Shown here: one piece after another, positions 1 through 8,520 of the stretch | How the letters are laid out: every line of letters begins with the position of its first letter | How positions within the stretch are numbered: the first letter of the stretch is position 1 | Assembly (NCBI RefSeq): GCF_009834875.1 | Contig: NZ_WVHT01000009.1 | Span: 1 to 64,000, forward strand | Reading direction: 5' to 3' | Length of the DNA stretch: 64,000 nucleotides | From: Hufsiella arboris | GTDB taxonomy: Bacteria > Bacteroidota > Bacteroidia > Sphingobacteriales > Sphingobacteriaceae | Made by a program: the position numbers and the translations under genes | Notes under the pieces: model-generated | Databases searched by the model: none | Seen by the model: the letters and a program-made list of their open reading frames with translations, nothing else | Told to the model about the DNA's origin: nothing

Positions 1-1
1 G

Positions 2-2083
2 CTAACCTCCCAACCAATCGTTGGCTCTAACCAAGGCCCTTTAAATGCTACCCAAACCTCCTTGCATGCTGAGCAACCAGCTGTGGGTACCGGAGAATGG
101 TCACAGCAATCCGGACCATCAAATGCTGTTTATAATGCGAACGACAGGAATACAACTGTATCAAGTCTGATTCCAGGCACTTATGTGTTTACATGGACTA
201 TAACAGGCTTTTGTGGCCCAACTTCAAAGGATGTGACGATTATTATCAACGCAACTCCTTCCACATCAACTGGCAATACCTCAACTACGGAAGATACTCC
301 GGTTCCTGGCGACCTTAAACAAAACACCAATGATCCGGACGGTGATCCTTTAACATTTACAACTGATACACCACCAACACACGGGACTGTAACGATCGAT
401 CCTGACGGATCTTACACCTACACTCCAGATCCAAATTACAACGGCCCGGATCAATTTACTTACCAGGTTTGCGATGATCACAGCGCATGTACAACAGGAA
501 CGATCGTAATCAATGTCACACCTGTCAATGATCCGCCTATTGCCAACAACGGCACCAATAGAACTAATGAGGATACGCCTGTAACCGGTACACTCACACC
601 AGGAAACAGCGACCCTGATGGCGATCCATTGACCTATACAACGGGATCGCCGCCGACTCATGGAACGGTCGATATTCATCCGGACGGATCATATACCTAT
701 ACTCCAGATCCGAATTACCATGGCCCCGACGAGTTTACTTACAATGTATGTGACAATAACGGGGCATGTACGCCGGCTACTGTAATAATTGACGTTACGC
801 CGGTCAATGATCCTCCTATCATCAGTGATGGCAGTAACACAACTCCGGAGGATACACCGGTAAGAGGCGACTTAACTCCGGGAACTTCTGATCCCGACGG
901 CGATCCATTAATATACACCGAGGTTACGCCACCTACTCACGGCACCGTCGTTATAAACCCGGACGGATCTTATACCTACACCCCGGATTCGGACTACAAT
1001 GGACCAGACCAGTTTACCTACAACGTTTGCGACAATAATGGCGCCTGTACACCTGCAACCGTCATAATCACCGTTACCCCGGTAAATGATCCTCCGGTTG
1101 CTAATACCGGAACGAACACGACCAACGAGGACACCCAGGTACCTGGTTCGCTTAATCCGATCACTTCAGATCCTGACGGTGACCCACTGACTTATACCAA
1201 AGTTACGGATGGAGATCATGGTACAGTCGTTATTAATCCGGATGGCACGTATGTGTATACACCAAATCCTGATTATTATGGCACTGACCAATTCGAGTAC
1301 AAGGTTTGTGACGGCAATGTCTGCAGTACATCAACGATTACCATCACCGTTGATCCTGTCGCTATTGTAAGTCTTACTCCTGCTGTTTCGACCGTACTAG
1401 AGGGCTTTAAGACATCCGTATATGCCAGATTAGATAAACCGGTGAAAAATGATGTACTCGTACGACTAAGTTATACCGGCGATGCAGTAAGTGAATTCAC
1501 TGACAACCGGCAGGGTGCATCAAATCCGGATTATCAGCTTCAGGATAATCATGAAACCATCCTGATTCCTAAGGGTAAAATAATAAGTACACAAAAGCTA
1601 ACAGTTTACGCGATTGCAGACAACATCAAGGAACCAGATGAATCTGTTTTTGCCAGTATCGACCAAGTGATAACAGCCTCTACAGTAAATATCGGCAGCG
1701 GCGCACAGGTAATCATCAAAGATGTAACTCCTGACAAACCCGCGGTTGTTGAAGAAAACAACAATCCGGACATTCTCCCCGACCCTTACTTATCGCCAAA
1801 TGGTGATGGCCAGGGCAATGAGGTTTTCACCGTCAGGAATATCAATAAATACCCGGACAATGAAGTACTTATTTATAACCGATGGGGCAACCTTGTATTT
1901 AAACTTAAAAACTACGACAACGATATCAATTCTTTTAAAGGCAGAGCGAATACAGGGATTTTAACGAATACCAATGACGAGCTGATTGATGGTGTCTACT
2001 ACTACATCATTTATACAAAAACGGGTAACAGCGATCGTAAAATGAACAAGGGCTATATCATTTTAAAACGAAAAGAGGGATAA
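2..2083 (+). CDS. T9SS-exported surface adhesin with four Ig-like repeats (5' end outside window)
   Basis: The frame is open from base 2, so the true start lies to the left; 693 residues are visible. Residues about 82-453 are four tandem Ig/cadherin-like repeats (Big_9 / tandem-95 type) with the recurring pattern DPDGDPLT, HGTV, DGSYTYTP and DxFTYxVCD, each ending near PVNDPP. A Calx-beta-like segment follows (about 455-580). The last 100 residues (from about 592) carry the gliding-motility-associated type-B C-terminal domain: YLSPNGDG, LIYNRWGNLVFK, DGVYYYIIYT and a KGYIILKR tail. In this family that domain directs export by the type IX secretion system and attachment at the outer membrane. 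The next gene, 3 bases downstream, encodes a PorP/SprF protein, the usual partner of type-B substrates. The protein is probably a cell-surface adhesin; its ligand is unknown. Confidence 0.9.
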   Translation, partial: LTSQPIVGSNQGPLNATQTSLHAEQPAVGTGEWSQQSGPSNAVYNANDRNTTVSSLIPGTYVFTWTITGFCGPTSKDVTIIINATPSTSTGNTSTTEDTPVPGDLKQNTNDPDGDPLTFTTDTPPTHGTVTIDPDGSYTYTPDPNYNGPDQFTYQVCDDHSACTTGTIVINVTPVNDPPIANNGTNRTNEDTPVTGTLTPGNSDPDGDPLTYTTGSPPTHGTVDIHPDGSYTYTPDPNYHGPDEFTYNVCDNNGACTPATVIIDVTPVNDPPIISDGSNTTPEDTPVRGDLTPGTSDPDGDPLIYTEVTPPTHGTVVINPDGSYTYTPDSDYNGPDQFTYNVCDNNGACTPATVIITVTPVNDPPVANTGTNTTNEDTQVPGSLNPITSDPDGDPLTYTKVTDGDHGTVVINPDGTYVYTPNPDYYGTDQFEYKVCDGNVCSTSTITITVDPVAIVSLTPAVSTVLEGFKTSVYARLDKPVKNDVLVRLSYTGDAVSEFTDNRQGASNPDYQLQDNHETILIPKGKIISTQKLTVYAIADNIKEPDESVFASIDQVITASTVNIGSGAQVIIKDVTPDKPAVVEENNNPDILPDPYLSPNGDGQGNEVFTVRNINKYPDNEVLIYNRWGNLVFKLKNYDNDINSFKGRANTGILTNTNDELIDGVYYYIIYTKTGNSDRKMNKGYIILKRKEG
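245..1360 (+). repeat. Four in-frame tandem coding repeats of 279 bp
   Basis: The segment coding for PVNDPP recurs at 524, 803 and 1082, an exact 279-base (93-codon) period. The units have diverged at synonymous positions but keep length perfectly, and the fourth unit is the most divergent. These are the Ig-like domains of the adhesin. Expansion or contraction by recombination is plausible. Confidence 0.9.
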
Positions 2084-2086
2084 GAA

Positions 2087-3031
2087 ATGAAATGCCTTAG
2101 CAAGACAATTTTCAGGATTTTTTGTGTCATACTTCTTTCTCTACACTGCTTTGTTAAAAAGAGTAATGCCCAGCAGAAAGCTATGTATACGCAATACATG
2201 TTTAATGGCCTTGCTATTAACCCGGCCTATTCGGCGATGGACGAAGCGTTGACAATAACCGCTCTTTCACGCCATCAATGGGTTGGTTTTAAAGGTGCCC
2301 CAAACACACAAACCTTCTCCATCCACACACCGATCAAGGAATCGAACACATCTGTCGGCGCATTGATCATGCGCGACCAGATTGGTGAAGTGATTACCGA
2401 AAAAGGTGCTTATTTAACGCTTGCACAGCGTGTTCCTATTGGTGAGAACTCATATCTCGCCGTTGGATTTAACGGCGGATTGAGCTCCTACCAGGCGAAT
2501 TTTTCAGACAACTTCGGCAGCAGCCCGCTTTCAATAAATGATCCGGTTTTTAACAATCAAAATAACTGGCGCGGAAATTTTGGTGCCGGAGTGATTTTCT
2601 TTACCAAACAGTTTTTTGTCGGCCTGTCATCTCCGCATTTTTACTACCGTGATTTCGGCTCGTTCAACGAAGGTAACTCGACGACGTATCGTCCACATTA
2701 CTTGCTTCAGTCAGCTTACCTGATCCCTGTCTCCGAGCAATTAAAAGTCAAACCTAATCTGCTGATTAAATATGTAAACGGTTCACCCATCCAGTTTGAT
2801 ATGAATGTAAACGTACTGCTTTACGAAACACTTTGGGTGGGTGCGTCCTATCGCTCTCTTGATTCGTTTGACGCATTGGCCCAGATTTTTATAACGCCTA
2901 CGCTGGCCCTGGGATATTCTTACGATTTCGCCGCTACCGACCTGGCAAAAGTGCAGCAGGGAACGCACGAAATCAGTCTTCAGTTCAGGCTTCCCGTTAA
3001 AGGAAGGGACTTTCCGAGATGTTACTTTTAA
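2087..3031 (+). CDS. PorP/SprF family type IX secretion system membrane protein
   Basis: This 314-residue protein starts at ATG 2087, 3 bases after the adhesin stop, so the two are almost certainly cotranscribed; a GAGGG stretch sits about 8 bases upstream. Residues 1-29 form a signal peptide ending at SNAQ. The mature start (QQKAMYTQYMFNGLAINPAYS) is the hallmark of the PorP/SprF family, outer-membrane beta-barrels of about 300 residues. SprF of Flavobacterium is needed for secretion of the SprB adhesin, and SprF-like genes commonly neighbour genes for type-B C-terminal-domain proteins. The likely role is export or anchoring of the upstream adhesin. The family call is secure; the pairing is inferred from adjacency. 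Confidence 0.92.
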   Translation: MKCLSKTIFRIFCVILLSLHCFVKKSNAQQKAMYTQYMFNGLAINPAYSAMDEALTITALSRHQWVGFKGAPNTQTFSIHTPIKESNTSVGALIMRDQIGEVITEKGAYLTLAQRVPIGENSYLAVGFNGGLSSYQANFSDNFGSSPLSINDPVFNNQNNWRGNFGAGVIFFTKQFFVGLSSPHFYYRDFGSFNEGNSTTYRPHYLLQSAYLIPVSEQLKVKPNLLIKYVNGSPIQFDMNVNVLLYETLWVGASYRSLDSFDALAQIFITPTLALGYSYDFAATDLAKVQQGTHEISLQFRLPVKGRDFPRCYF

Positions 3032-3242
3032 CACTTTCAGATAAACGTAAAATTACGGTTTCTGCTACGTGGCAATACGGAAAATCTTCCCGGCAACGTC
3101 TTGTAGTTGATTTCAATTAATTGATTTTCAATAGATTAACGATACGGACACCTTTCAAACAGGAGGTTAATACTTTGTCCAACAATTGTTTTCCGGCTGG
3201 AATATTATAACTTTAATAAACTTATCATAGTCAATAAATAAT

Positions 3243-3746
3243 ATGGAAGAGAACCAACAAAAACAAGAAAGGGCCTACATGCTTACCGGTCGCGAAGGTG
3301 ATGTTATTTCACTGAAAACAGCTGCTCAATGGACCAGGAATTACCGGGACCGGGAACCCAATGATACTATTTCCCATTTTTTCGGACAGGAAATATTGAA
3401 TCGTATTTTAAGTCAGGAAGAATGTGTCGGAATTCGCATTTATTACGCGTATGAAGAGCCATTAAACGGATTTCAAAGGCTTATGGTTATAATCGGAAAT
3501 TTCTTTTCAAAGACACTCGGCGGTACCAAAGGCACCAAGCATCTCATCCTGGCAGGAGCCGATAAGACCGGAACCGACCAGTTGCCTGATGCAGACGTAG
3601 TTGTTGAAACAAAAGCACTGAGCATGGCCCAGGCCCAACCGTTGATGGCGGTAGCAGGCAGCTCTTCCAACAACTTTGTATTAGGTGAGCAAGCCATGCC
3701 TTGTCCTGGTTCTGCAGGCTGTCCCACCAATGCGCTAACGCGGTAG
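3243..3746 (+). CDS. Uncharacterised 167-residue cytoplasmic protein, first gene of a signalling unit
   Basis: No known domain is recognised. The N-terminal half is charged and includes the segments REPNDTISHFFGQEILN and CVGIRIYYAY, followed by LILAGAD. The last 30 residues contain PCPGSAGCP, two cysteines in a small Pro/Gly-rich tail that could bind metal or be redox active (inference). There is no signal peptide or membrane helix. The gene lies 3 bases before a membrane-protein gene that itself overlaps the histidine-kinase gene, so it probably belongs to the same transcription unit. ATG 3243 is the only good start. Confidence 0.7.
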   Translation: MEENQQKQERAYMLTGREGDVISLKTAAQWTRNYRDREPNDTISHFFGQEILNRILSQEECVGIRIYYAYEEPLNGFQRLMVIIGNFFSKTLGGTKGTKHLILAGADKTGTDQLPDADVVVETKALSMAQAQPLMAVAGSSSNNFVLGEQAMPCPGSAGCPTNALTR

Positions 3747-3749
3747 TTC

Positions 3750-4394
3750 ATGGTGTCTAAACTGGTCATTATTAACTACCTTTCTTTTGCTTCTGGCTGG
3801 TTTCCTGTGCTTGCAGGTTTTTACAATTACAGGAAGCTGAGCGCAAACTTCAGGTTTATTTTATTGTTTTTTTCAATCTCTGCTTTATTCGACCTGGCTT
3901 TTTTACTTACTGAGAAGCTGGGCTACCGGAACAACCTACCCTTGCTTCATCTTTTTATCCTGACAGGTATTGTTTTTTTTTCAATTATTTATGTTCGGGA
4001 ATTTCATAAAACCTTTCTGAAACGGCTTTGCATTGTACTCGCCGCGGCGGCCCTGGGCTCGGCATCTTATTCGGCCATTTGGGGAAACGGTATTTGGGCT
4101 TATCCATCGCTGGGAAATACATTGTTCAGCATATTCATGATCACTATTTCCCTGTTTTATTTTTATGAAATGTTGCGAACGCAGGAGTTCGTTTATATCG
4201 AAAAGCAGGGCATGTTCTGGATTAACTCCGGCGTGCTGATATACTTCGCCATCAACATTTTCCTATTTATGTTATTCAGCAGGATAATGAAAGAAAACAT
4301 TAAGAACCTGTATGCAATTCATGATATAAGTAACATCATTGCCAACTGCCTATATTCAATCGGATTACTTTGCAAGCCCCCGAAAACAGCCTGA
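3750..4394 (+). CDS. Seven-helix integral membrane protein preceding a histidine kinase
   Basis: The 214-residue product is almost wholly hydrophobic, with about seven predicted membrane helices (for example near residues 8-25, 34-52, 63-80, 92-108, 121-140, 153-175 and 190-207). No catalytic motif is seen. Its 3' end overlaps the start of the histidine-kinase gene by 25 bases in another frame, implying translational coupling. Proteins of this layout beside short NarX/DesK-type kinases may be sensory membrane subunits; that is an inference from context. Start ATG 3750 follows the upstream stop by 3 bases. Confidence 0.7.
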   Translation: MVSKLVIINYLSFASGWFPVLAGFYNYRKLSANFRFILLFFSISALFDLAFLLTEKLGYRNNLPLLHLFILTGIVFFSIIYVREFHKTFLKRLCIVLAAAALGSASYSAIWGNGIWAYPSLGNTLFSIFMITISLFYFYEMLRTQEFVYIEKQGMFWINSGVLIYFAINIFLFMLFSRIMKENIKNLYAIHDISNIIANCLYSIGLLCKPPKTA

Positions 4395-5164
4395 TACCAA
4401 TATTGGTGACCGGAACACTCGTCGTTGTACTGTTACTGGTTTTCCTGTTCCTGTTCGTCATCTTTTACCAAAGAAAGATGATACGGAACCAGTTGGCCTT
4501 GCGAAATCTTCAAAATGAAAAGCAAGCCGAATTGCTAAACGCCATATTTGAAACGCAGGAAAATGAACGTAAACGGCTCGCCGAGGATTTGCATGACAGC
4601 GTTGGCCAGGTTCTGTCAGCTATCAAACTTAATTTGTACAGGTTAAACAAACAGCAGTTCGGCGAAGGCGAATTTCATCAGTTGCTTTCAGAATCAAGAT
4701 CGCTTGTTGACGAATCTATCCAGGAAATCAGGCATATTATCCATAATGTATTACCTCCGCTTCTTACAGATTTCGGCTTATCAGAAGCGCTCAAAGACCT
4801 TTGCGGTAAAGTGCAGCATTCTACAGGAATCGATGTAAGCTGCGAAAGCACCATTGAAAACAGCCGTTTCAAAAAAGAGATCGAAACCGCGTTATTTCGT
4901 GTGGTACAGGAACTTTTCAGTAATTCGATCAAATACTCGGAAGCGACGAATATTGTGCTTCATTTAAATTGCTCACCCGAAGAACTTAAACTTACATTTG
5001 AAGATAATGGCGTAGGATTTAACCTGGAAAAAGCGAAAAAAGGATTCGGTTTGAAAAACATGCAAAGCCGCATAAATTTCATCAACGGCCGGATCGAAAT
5101 AAACGCTAAACCCAAGAAAGGAATTTTCGTAAACATATTAGTCCCGCTAAAGGAATTTGATTAA
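4370..5164 (+). CDS. Membrane-anchored histidine kinase, NarX/DesK (HisKA_3) type
   Basis: The 264-residue protein has one N-terminal membrane helix (about 9-33), then a coiled coil, then the HisKA_3 dimerisation/phosphoacceptor motif ERKRLAEDLHDSVGQ with His75 as the likely phosphorylated residue. The HATPase_c domain follows, with its N-box (QELFSNSIKYSEA), G1-box (EDNGVGF) and GFGLKNM. No extracytoplasmic sensor domain is present, so sensing may use the adjacent membrane protein or a soluble partner. The start is a TTG inside the upstream gene. A GTG 12 codons later is an alternative; the first internal ATG would remove the helix. The cognate regulator follows 39 bases downstream. Confidence 0.88.
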   Translation: MQAPENSLIPILVTGTLVVVLLLVFLFLFVIFYQRKMIRNQLALRNLQNEKQAELLNAIFETQENERKRLAEDLHDSVGQVLSAIKLNLYRLNKQQFGEGEFHQLLSESRSLVDESIQEIRHIIHNVLPPLLTDFGLSEALKDLCGKVQHSTGIDVSCESTIENSRFKKEIETALFRVVQELFSNSIKYSEATNIVLHLNCSPEELKLTFEDNGVGFNLEKAKKGFGLKNMQSRINFINGRIEINAKPKKGIFVNILVPLKEFD

Positions 5165-5203
5165 TTCCGAAACCATCGTAATTTTACTAAACACACTTCC
5201 CTG

Positions 5204-5857
5204 ATGGAAAAAATTAACCTGGCGATTGCCGATGATCATAAGATCTTCAGGCAGGGTTTAAAAGCGATCTTACTTGACTGCGATCATCTTAATCTAGTGG
5301 CTGAAGCGTCAAACGGCAAGGAGTTGCTGGGACTTTTAAAGGAAAAAACGCCCGATGTAGTCCTGATCGATATAAAGATGCCTGAAATGGACGGAATGCA
5401 GGCAACCGCCGCTATCAGGCACACTTACCCTGGTATCCGGGTGCTGGCACTTTCTATGCATAATGAAGACAAATATATTGTTGACATGATGCGTGCCGGG
5501 GCTAATGGCTACCTGTTAAAAAACGCTGAACCAGAGGAGATCATCAGCGCCATTTCCACCGTTCACGAAAAAGGGTTTTACTTCAATGAACATCTTTCAG
5601 TAACACTGGTTAAACAACTGCTCGGACAAAACTCTTCCGGAACCGGAGAAGCACCCGACGCTGAATTAAACGAACGGGAGATTGAGGTATTGAAACTCAT
5701 TTGCCAGGAAATGACGAACGTAGAAATAGCTGATAAACTTTTTCTTAGTGTTCGCACCGTTGAAGGATATCGTACGCGGCTTTTTGAAAAGATCGGCTCC
5801 AAGAATATTGTCGGTTTGGTTATTTATGCCGCGAAAAAAGGAATTATAGAACTTTAA
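5204..5857 (+). CDS. NarL/FixJ-family response regulator (REC plus LuxR HTH)
   Basis: This is a 217-residue two-domain regulator. The receiver domain (residues 4-120) keeps the acidic pair D10/D11, the phosphoacceptor D56 in VVLIDIKMPEMDG, and the later K of LLKNAEP. The C-terminal LuxR-type HTH (about 150-210) reads LNEREIEVLKLICQEMTN and SVRTVEGYRTRLFEKI. It lies directly downstream of the HisKA_3 kinase and is almost certainly its partner. The target genes are not evident; autoregulation of the 3.2-5.9 kb unit is possible. Confidence 0.93.
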   Translation: MEKINLAIADDHKIFRQGLKAILLDCDHLNLVAEASNGKELLGLLKEKTPDVVLIDIKMPEMDGMQATAAIRHTYPGIRVLALSMHNEDKYIVDMMRAGANGYLLKNAEPEEIISAISTVHEKGFYFNEHLSVTLVKQLLGQNSSGTGEAPDAELNEREIEVLKLICQEMTNVEIADKLFLSVRTVEGYRTRLFEKIGSKNIVGLVIYAAKKGIIEL

Positions 5858-5860
5858 GAA

Positions 5861-5888
5861 CTCAGCACGACCAACTTGTCGCGCTGAG
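5861..5888. terminator. Stem-loop between convergent genes
   Basis: CTCAGCACGAC (5861-5871) pairs with GTCGCGCTGAG (5878-5888) with one mismatch and a 6-base loop. It lies 3 bases after the response-regulator stop and 36 bases from the end of uxuA on the other strand. The following T-tract is weak, so termination efficiency is uncertain. Confidence 0.5.
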
Positions 5889-5924
5889 AAATCAATTATC
5901 ATTAATCGGCAAGAAAACAGCTAA

Positions 5925-7118
5925 TCAGCCTTCCATCGACCTTTTTATTCCCAGCTCCAGGCCACGCAACTCTGCTAGTCCTTTCATCCTTCCTATTACC
6001 GAATAGCCGGGATAAGTATCGCGGTTGAAATCATCCAAAATTTTATGGCCATGATCAGGGCGCATTGGGATGGATACATCGGTTCTACCCTGCTCTTTCC
6101 GCTTTTTTTGCTCAAGAACTACGTTTCGCATCACGGCATACATATCGGTGCTGCCTTCAAGATGCTCGGCTTCATAGAAGCTGCCGTCGGGCTCGCGTTG
6201 TACGTTCCGCAGATGCAAAAAGTGGATGTGGCCGCCTAATCGTTCGATCATTCCCGGAAGATCATTGCCCGGGTTAGCACCAAGCGAGCCGGTGCAAAAC
6301 GTAATGCCATTACTCGGAGAAGGGCAAGCCTCCACCAGGAATTTTAAGTCTGCCTCGTTGGTCACCACTCGTGGCAACCCCAGGATAGGAAACGGCGGAT
6401 CATCCGGATGAATACACATTTTAATTCCAAGCTGCTCTGCGGTCGGTATGATCGCGTTAAGGAAAAAGGCCAGGTTTTCTTTCAATTTATCTGCACCCGT
6501 GTTCGCGTATTTTTCAAGGAATCCACGAAATTCTTCCACTGTAAAAACTTCATCCGTACCCGGAAGACCGGCCATGATGATGTTCGTTAACTTTTCTTGT
6601 TCAGCGACCGATAAACTTTCGAGGTACTCTTTCGCCCTAAGCTGCTGCCTGGGACTAAACTCCTTAAAAGCTTCTGTACGTTGAAGAATAAACAAATCAA
6701 AAGCAGCAAGAGCGGGTGCGTTGTACTTCAGGGCCGAGGCACCGTTAGGCAGGCGATAGTCGAGGTCGGTACGTGTCCAGTCGAGTACCGGCATAAAATT
6801 GTAGCAAACAATCTTAATACCTGCGATCGCCAGATTCTTTAAAGTTTCGATGTAATTATCGACAAACTTTTGCCTGTCGGGCGTGGCCAGTTTGATACTT
6901 TCATGAATATTAACGCTTTCCACCACGGCCCATCTCAACCCGGCGTTTTCAATTTCGTCTTTTCGTTTGCTGATCTCTTCAAGTGGCCACACATCGCCGC
7001 AAGGGATATGATGAAGGGCAGTCACAACACCAGTAGCTCCTGTTTGTCGTATATCAGCCAGCGTCACTTCATCTGAAGGACCGAACCAGCGGAAGGTTTG
7101 TTCTAAATTGGCTATCAT
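5925..7118 (-). CDS. uxuA: Mannonate dehydratase
   Basis: The 397-residue protein matches UxuA along its whole length: MIANLEQTFRWFGPSD at the start, GVVTALHHIPCGDVWP, KMCIHPDDPP, NGITFCTGSLGANP, HIHFLHLRNVQRE and MRPDHGHK near the end. The His/Cys/Asp residues of these motifs form the metal centre. The enzyme dehydrates D-mannonate to 2-keto-3-deoxygluconate in glucuronate/hexuronate breakdown. The gene is divergent from a LacI-type regulator gene with a LacI-like operator between them, so induction by a hexuronate intermediate is likely. No uxaC, uxuB or transporter is next to it, so the rest of the pathway is elsewhere. Confidence 0.96.
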   Translation of the reverse strand: MIANLEQTFRWFGPSDEVTLADIRQTGATGVVTALHHIPCGDVWPLEEISKRKDEIENAGLRWAVVESVNIHESIKLATPDRQKFVDNYIETLKNLAIAGIKIVCYNFMPVLDWTRTDLDYRLPNGASALKYNAPALAAFDLFILQRTEAFKEFSPRQQLRAKEYLESLSVAEQEKLTNIIMAGLPGTDEVFTVEEFRGFLEKYANTGADKLKENLAFFLNAIIPTAEQLGIKMCIHPDDPPFPILGLPRVVTNEADLKFLVEACPSPSNGITFCTGSLGANPGNDLPGMIERLGGHIHFLHLRNVQREPDGSFYEAEHLEGSTDMYAVMRNVVLEQKKRKEQGRTDVSIPMRPDHGHKILDDFNRDTYPGYSVIGRMKGLAELRGLELGIKRSMEG

Positions 7119-7203
7119 ATTATTTGGATATTCTTGAGTTGTTTGTGTCTGTCGAATACAGTTGATTTATCATCGCTGAAAGATAAAAACTATCTCGAAG
7201 TTA

Positions 7204-7217
7204 TGCAATCGGTTGCA
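7204..7217. promoter_or_regulatory. LacI-family operator in the uxuA-lacI intergenic region
   Basis: TGCAATCGGTTGCA is an inverted repeat with central CG; the half-sites TGCAATC and TGCAACC (complement of the right half) differ at one base. This is the classic LacI/GalR operator form. It sits 86 bases upstream of uxuA and 68 bases upstream of the regulator start, placing it to control both divergent promoters. Confidence 0.7.
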
Positions 7218-7285
7218 CGTTTGAAATGGCGATTAATTGTATATTTATCGAATGGTTGCCGCGGCGGCGGCCTATTAATGCAACA

Positions 7286-8311
7286 ATGAGTCAGAATAAA
7301 GAAATTACAATTTACGATATAGCCAAAAGTCTTAACATCTCCCCTGCAACGGTAAGCCGCGGCCTGAAAGATCATCCCGCCATCAATAAAGACACGAAAA
7401 AGAAAATTATTGATGCCGCTCAAAAGATGGGGTATCGCCATAATACGTTCGCCAGTAACCTCCGCCGGCAGCGCACTAATATCCTGGGGGTAATTGTACC
7501 GCGGCTTAACAGCAGTTTTACATCGGATGTGATTGCAGGTATGGAAAAAACCGCTAATGAAGCTGGTTTTAACCTGGTAATCAGCCAGTCGCTCGAAACC
7601 ATGAAGAAAGAGGTTGCCAATGCTAACACGATGTTTAACAATCGGGTGGATGGCTTGCTGGTGTCCCTGGCCTACGATACAACCGACATTCAACACCTGG
7701 AAAACTTTATCAACAAAAATATTCCTGTCATCTTTTTCGATCGTGTTTATGACCATGAAAAGTGCCCGAGCATTAAGATCGACAATTATAAAGCCGCCTA
7801 CGAAATAACTGCACATCTCATCAGTCAGGGTTGTAAAAAGATAGCGCACATTACGGGTAACCAGCTGCGGAACGTTTACCAGGATCGCTTCAACGGTTAT
7901 AAACAGGCGTTAGCTGATCACGCTATCCCGCTTAACGAAAAGCACGTATTCATTAACGACCTTTCCGGGAAAGCGGGCGCCGAAACCGCTGAGAAAATTT
8001 TATATATGAATGACCGCCCGGATGGCGTTTTTTCTGCCAATGATACCTGCGCTATTAATTGCATGCAAGTGCTGATGAAAAATGGCATTTCAATCCCACA
8101 GGACATTGCCTTTGCGGGTTTCAATAACGATCCAACATCTACCATTATTGAGCCCAACCTAACGTCAGTAAATTACAAAGGTTTTGAAATGGGAGAAGTA
8201 GCCGCCAGGATTTTGATCGGTCATTTAAACAACAATTACGATTTGCAGCTGACCCATACGCTGATGCTGAGGCATGAGTTGATTATGAGGGACTCGTCGT
8301 TGAGGAAGTAG
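7286..8311 (+). CDS. LacI-family transcriptional regulator, probably of hexuronate use
   Basis: ATG 7286 gives a 341-residue protein that begins MSQNKEITIYDIAKSLNISP, directly the LacI HTH (IYDIAKSLNISPATVSRGL, then the hinge helix NLRRQRTNILGVIVP). An in-frame ATG at 7226 would add 20 residues not seen in the family and overlap the operator region. The periplasmic-binding-protein-like effector domain follows (FFDRVYDHE, NGYKQAL, PDGVFSANDTCA, IAFAGFNNDP). Divergence from uxuA and the operator between them suggest it represses uxuA and itself, releasing on an uronate-derived ligand; the ligand is inferred from context only. Confidence 0.93.
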   Translation: MSQNKEITIYDIAKSLNISPATVSRGLKDHPAINKDTKKKIIDAAQKMGYRHNTFASNLRRQRTNILGVIVPRLNSSFTSDVIAGMEKTANEAGFNLVISQSLETMKKEVANANTMFNNRVDGLLVSLAYDTTDIQHLENFINKNIPVIFFDRVYDHEKCPSIKIDNYKAAYEITAHLISQGCKKIAHITGNQLRNVYQDRFNGYKQALADHAIPLNEKHVFINDLSGKAGAETAEKILYMNDRPDGVFSANDTCAINCMQVLMKNGISIPQDIAFAGFNNDPTSTIIEPNLTSVNYKGFEMGEVAARILIGHLNNNYDLQLTHTLMLRHELIMRDSSLRK

Positions 8312-8520
8312 GTGATAGTCGGGAAGACGGGACGTGGAGAGACGGAAAAAGCCAAAAGTCGGAAAGACCGAAAGCTGGGAGCCGAAGGAGTTAATTGTTC
8401 ATAGTGAATAGACCATACCGAATAGACCATAGCTTTGGGCGTTGACTGGCGGCTGCTTCATAGTTCATTGTCATTGCTCATCGCTGACCGCTGATACCTT
8501 AAACCTGCTAACCAAACCCC
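8312..8520. repeat. Gene-free spacer with purine-rich and low-complexity repeats
   Basis: Bases 8320-8390 are a nearly all-purine stretch built of degenerate GTCGGAAAGAC-like words. Bases 8406-8431 hold a direct repeat of GAATAGACCATA, and 8455-8500 resemble the TTCATAGTTCATTG/CTGACCGCTGAT words that recur at 10.34 kb and 44.58 kb. No gene is seen. Such low-complexity spacers appear to be a dispersed feature of this genome. Confidence 0.6.

Noticed and set aside
245-1360. Regular repeats that could suggest a CRISPR array
   Set aside because: The units are 279 bases, contiguous and in-frame coding; no short repeats with unique spacers are present. No CRISPR array or cas gene was seen in the window.
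7190-7849. 219-codon minus-strand frame
   Set aside because: Antisense to the well-supported LacI gene; no domain is recognisable and the composition mirrors the sense strand.
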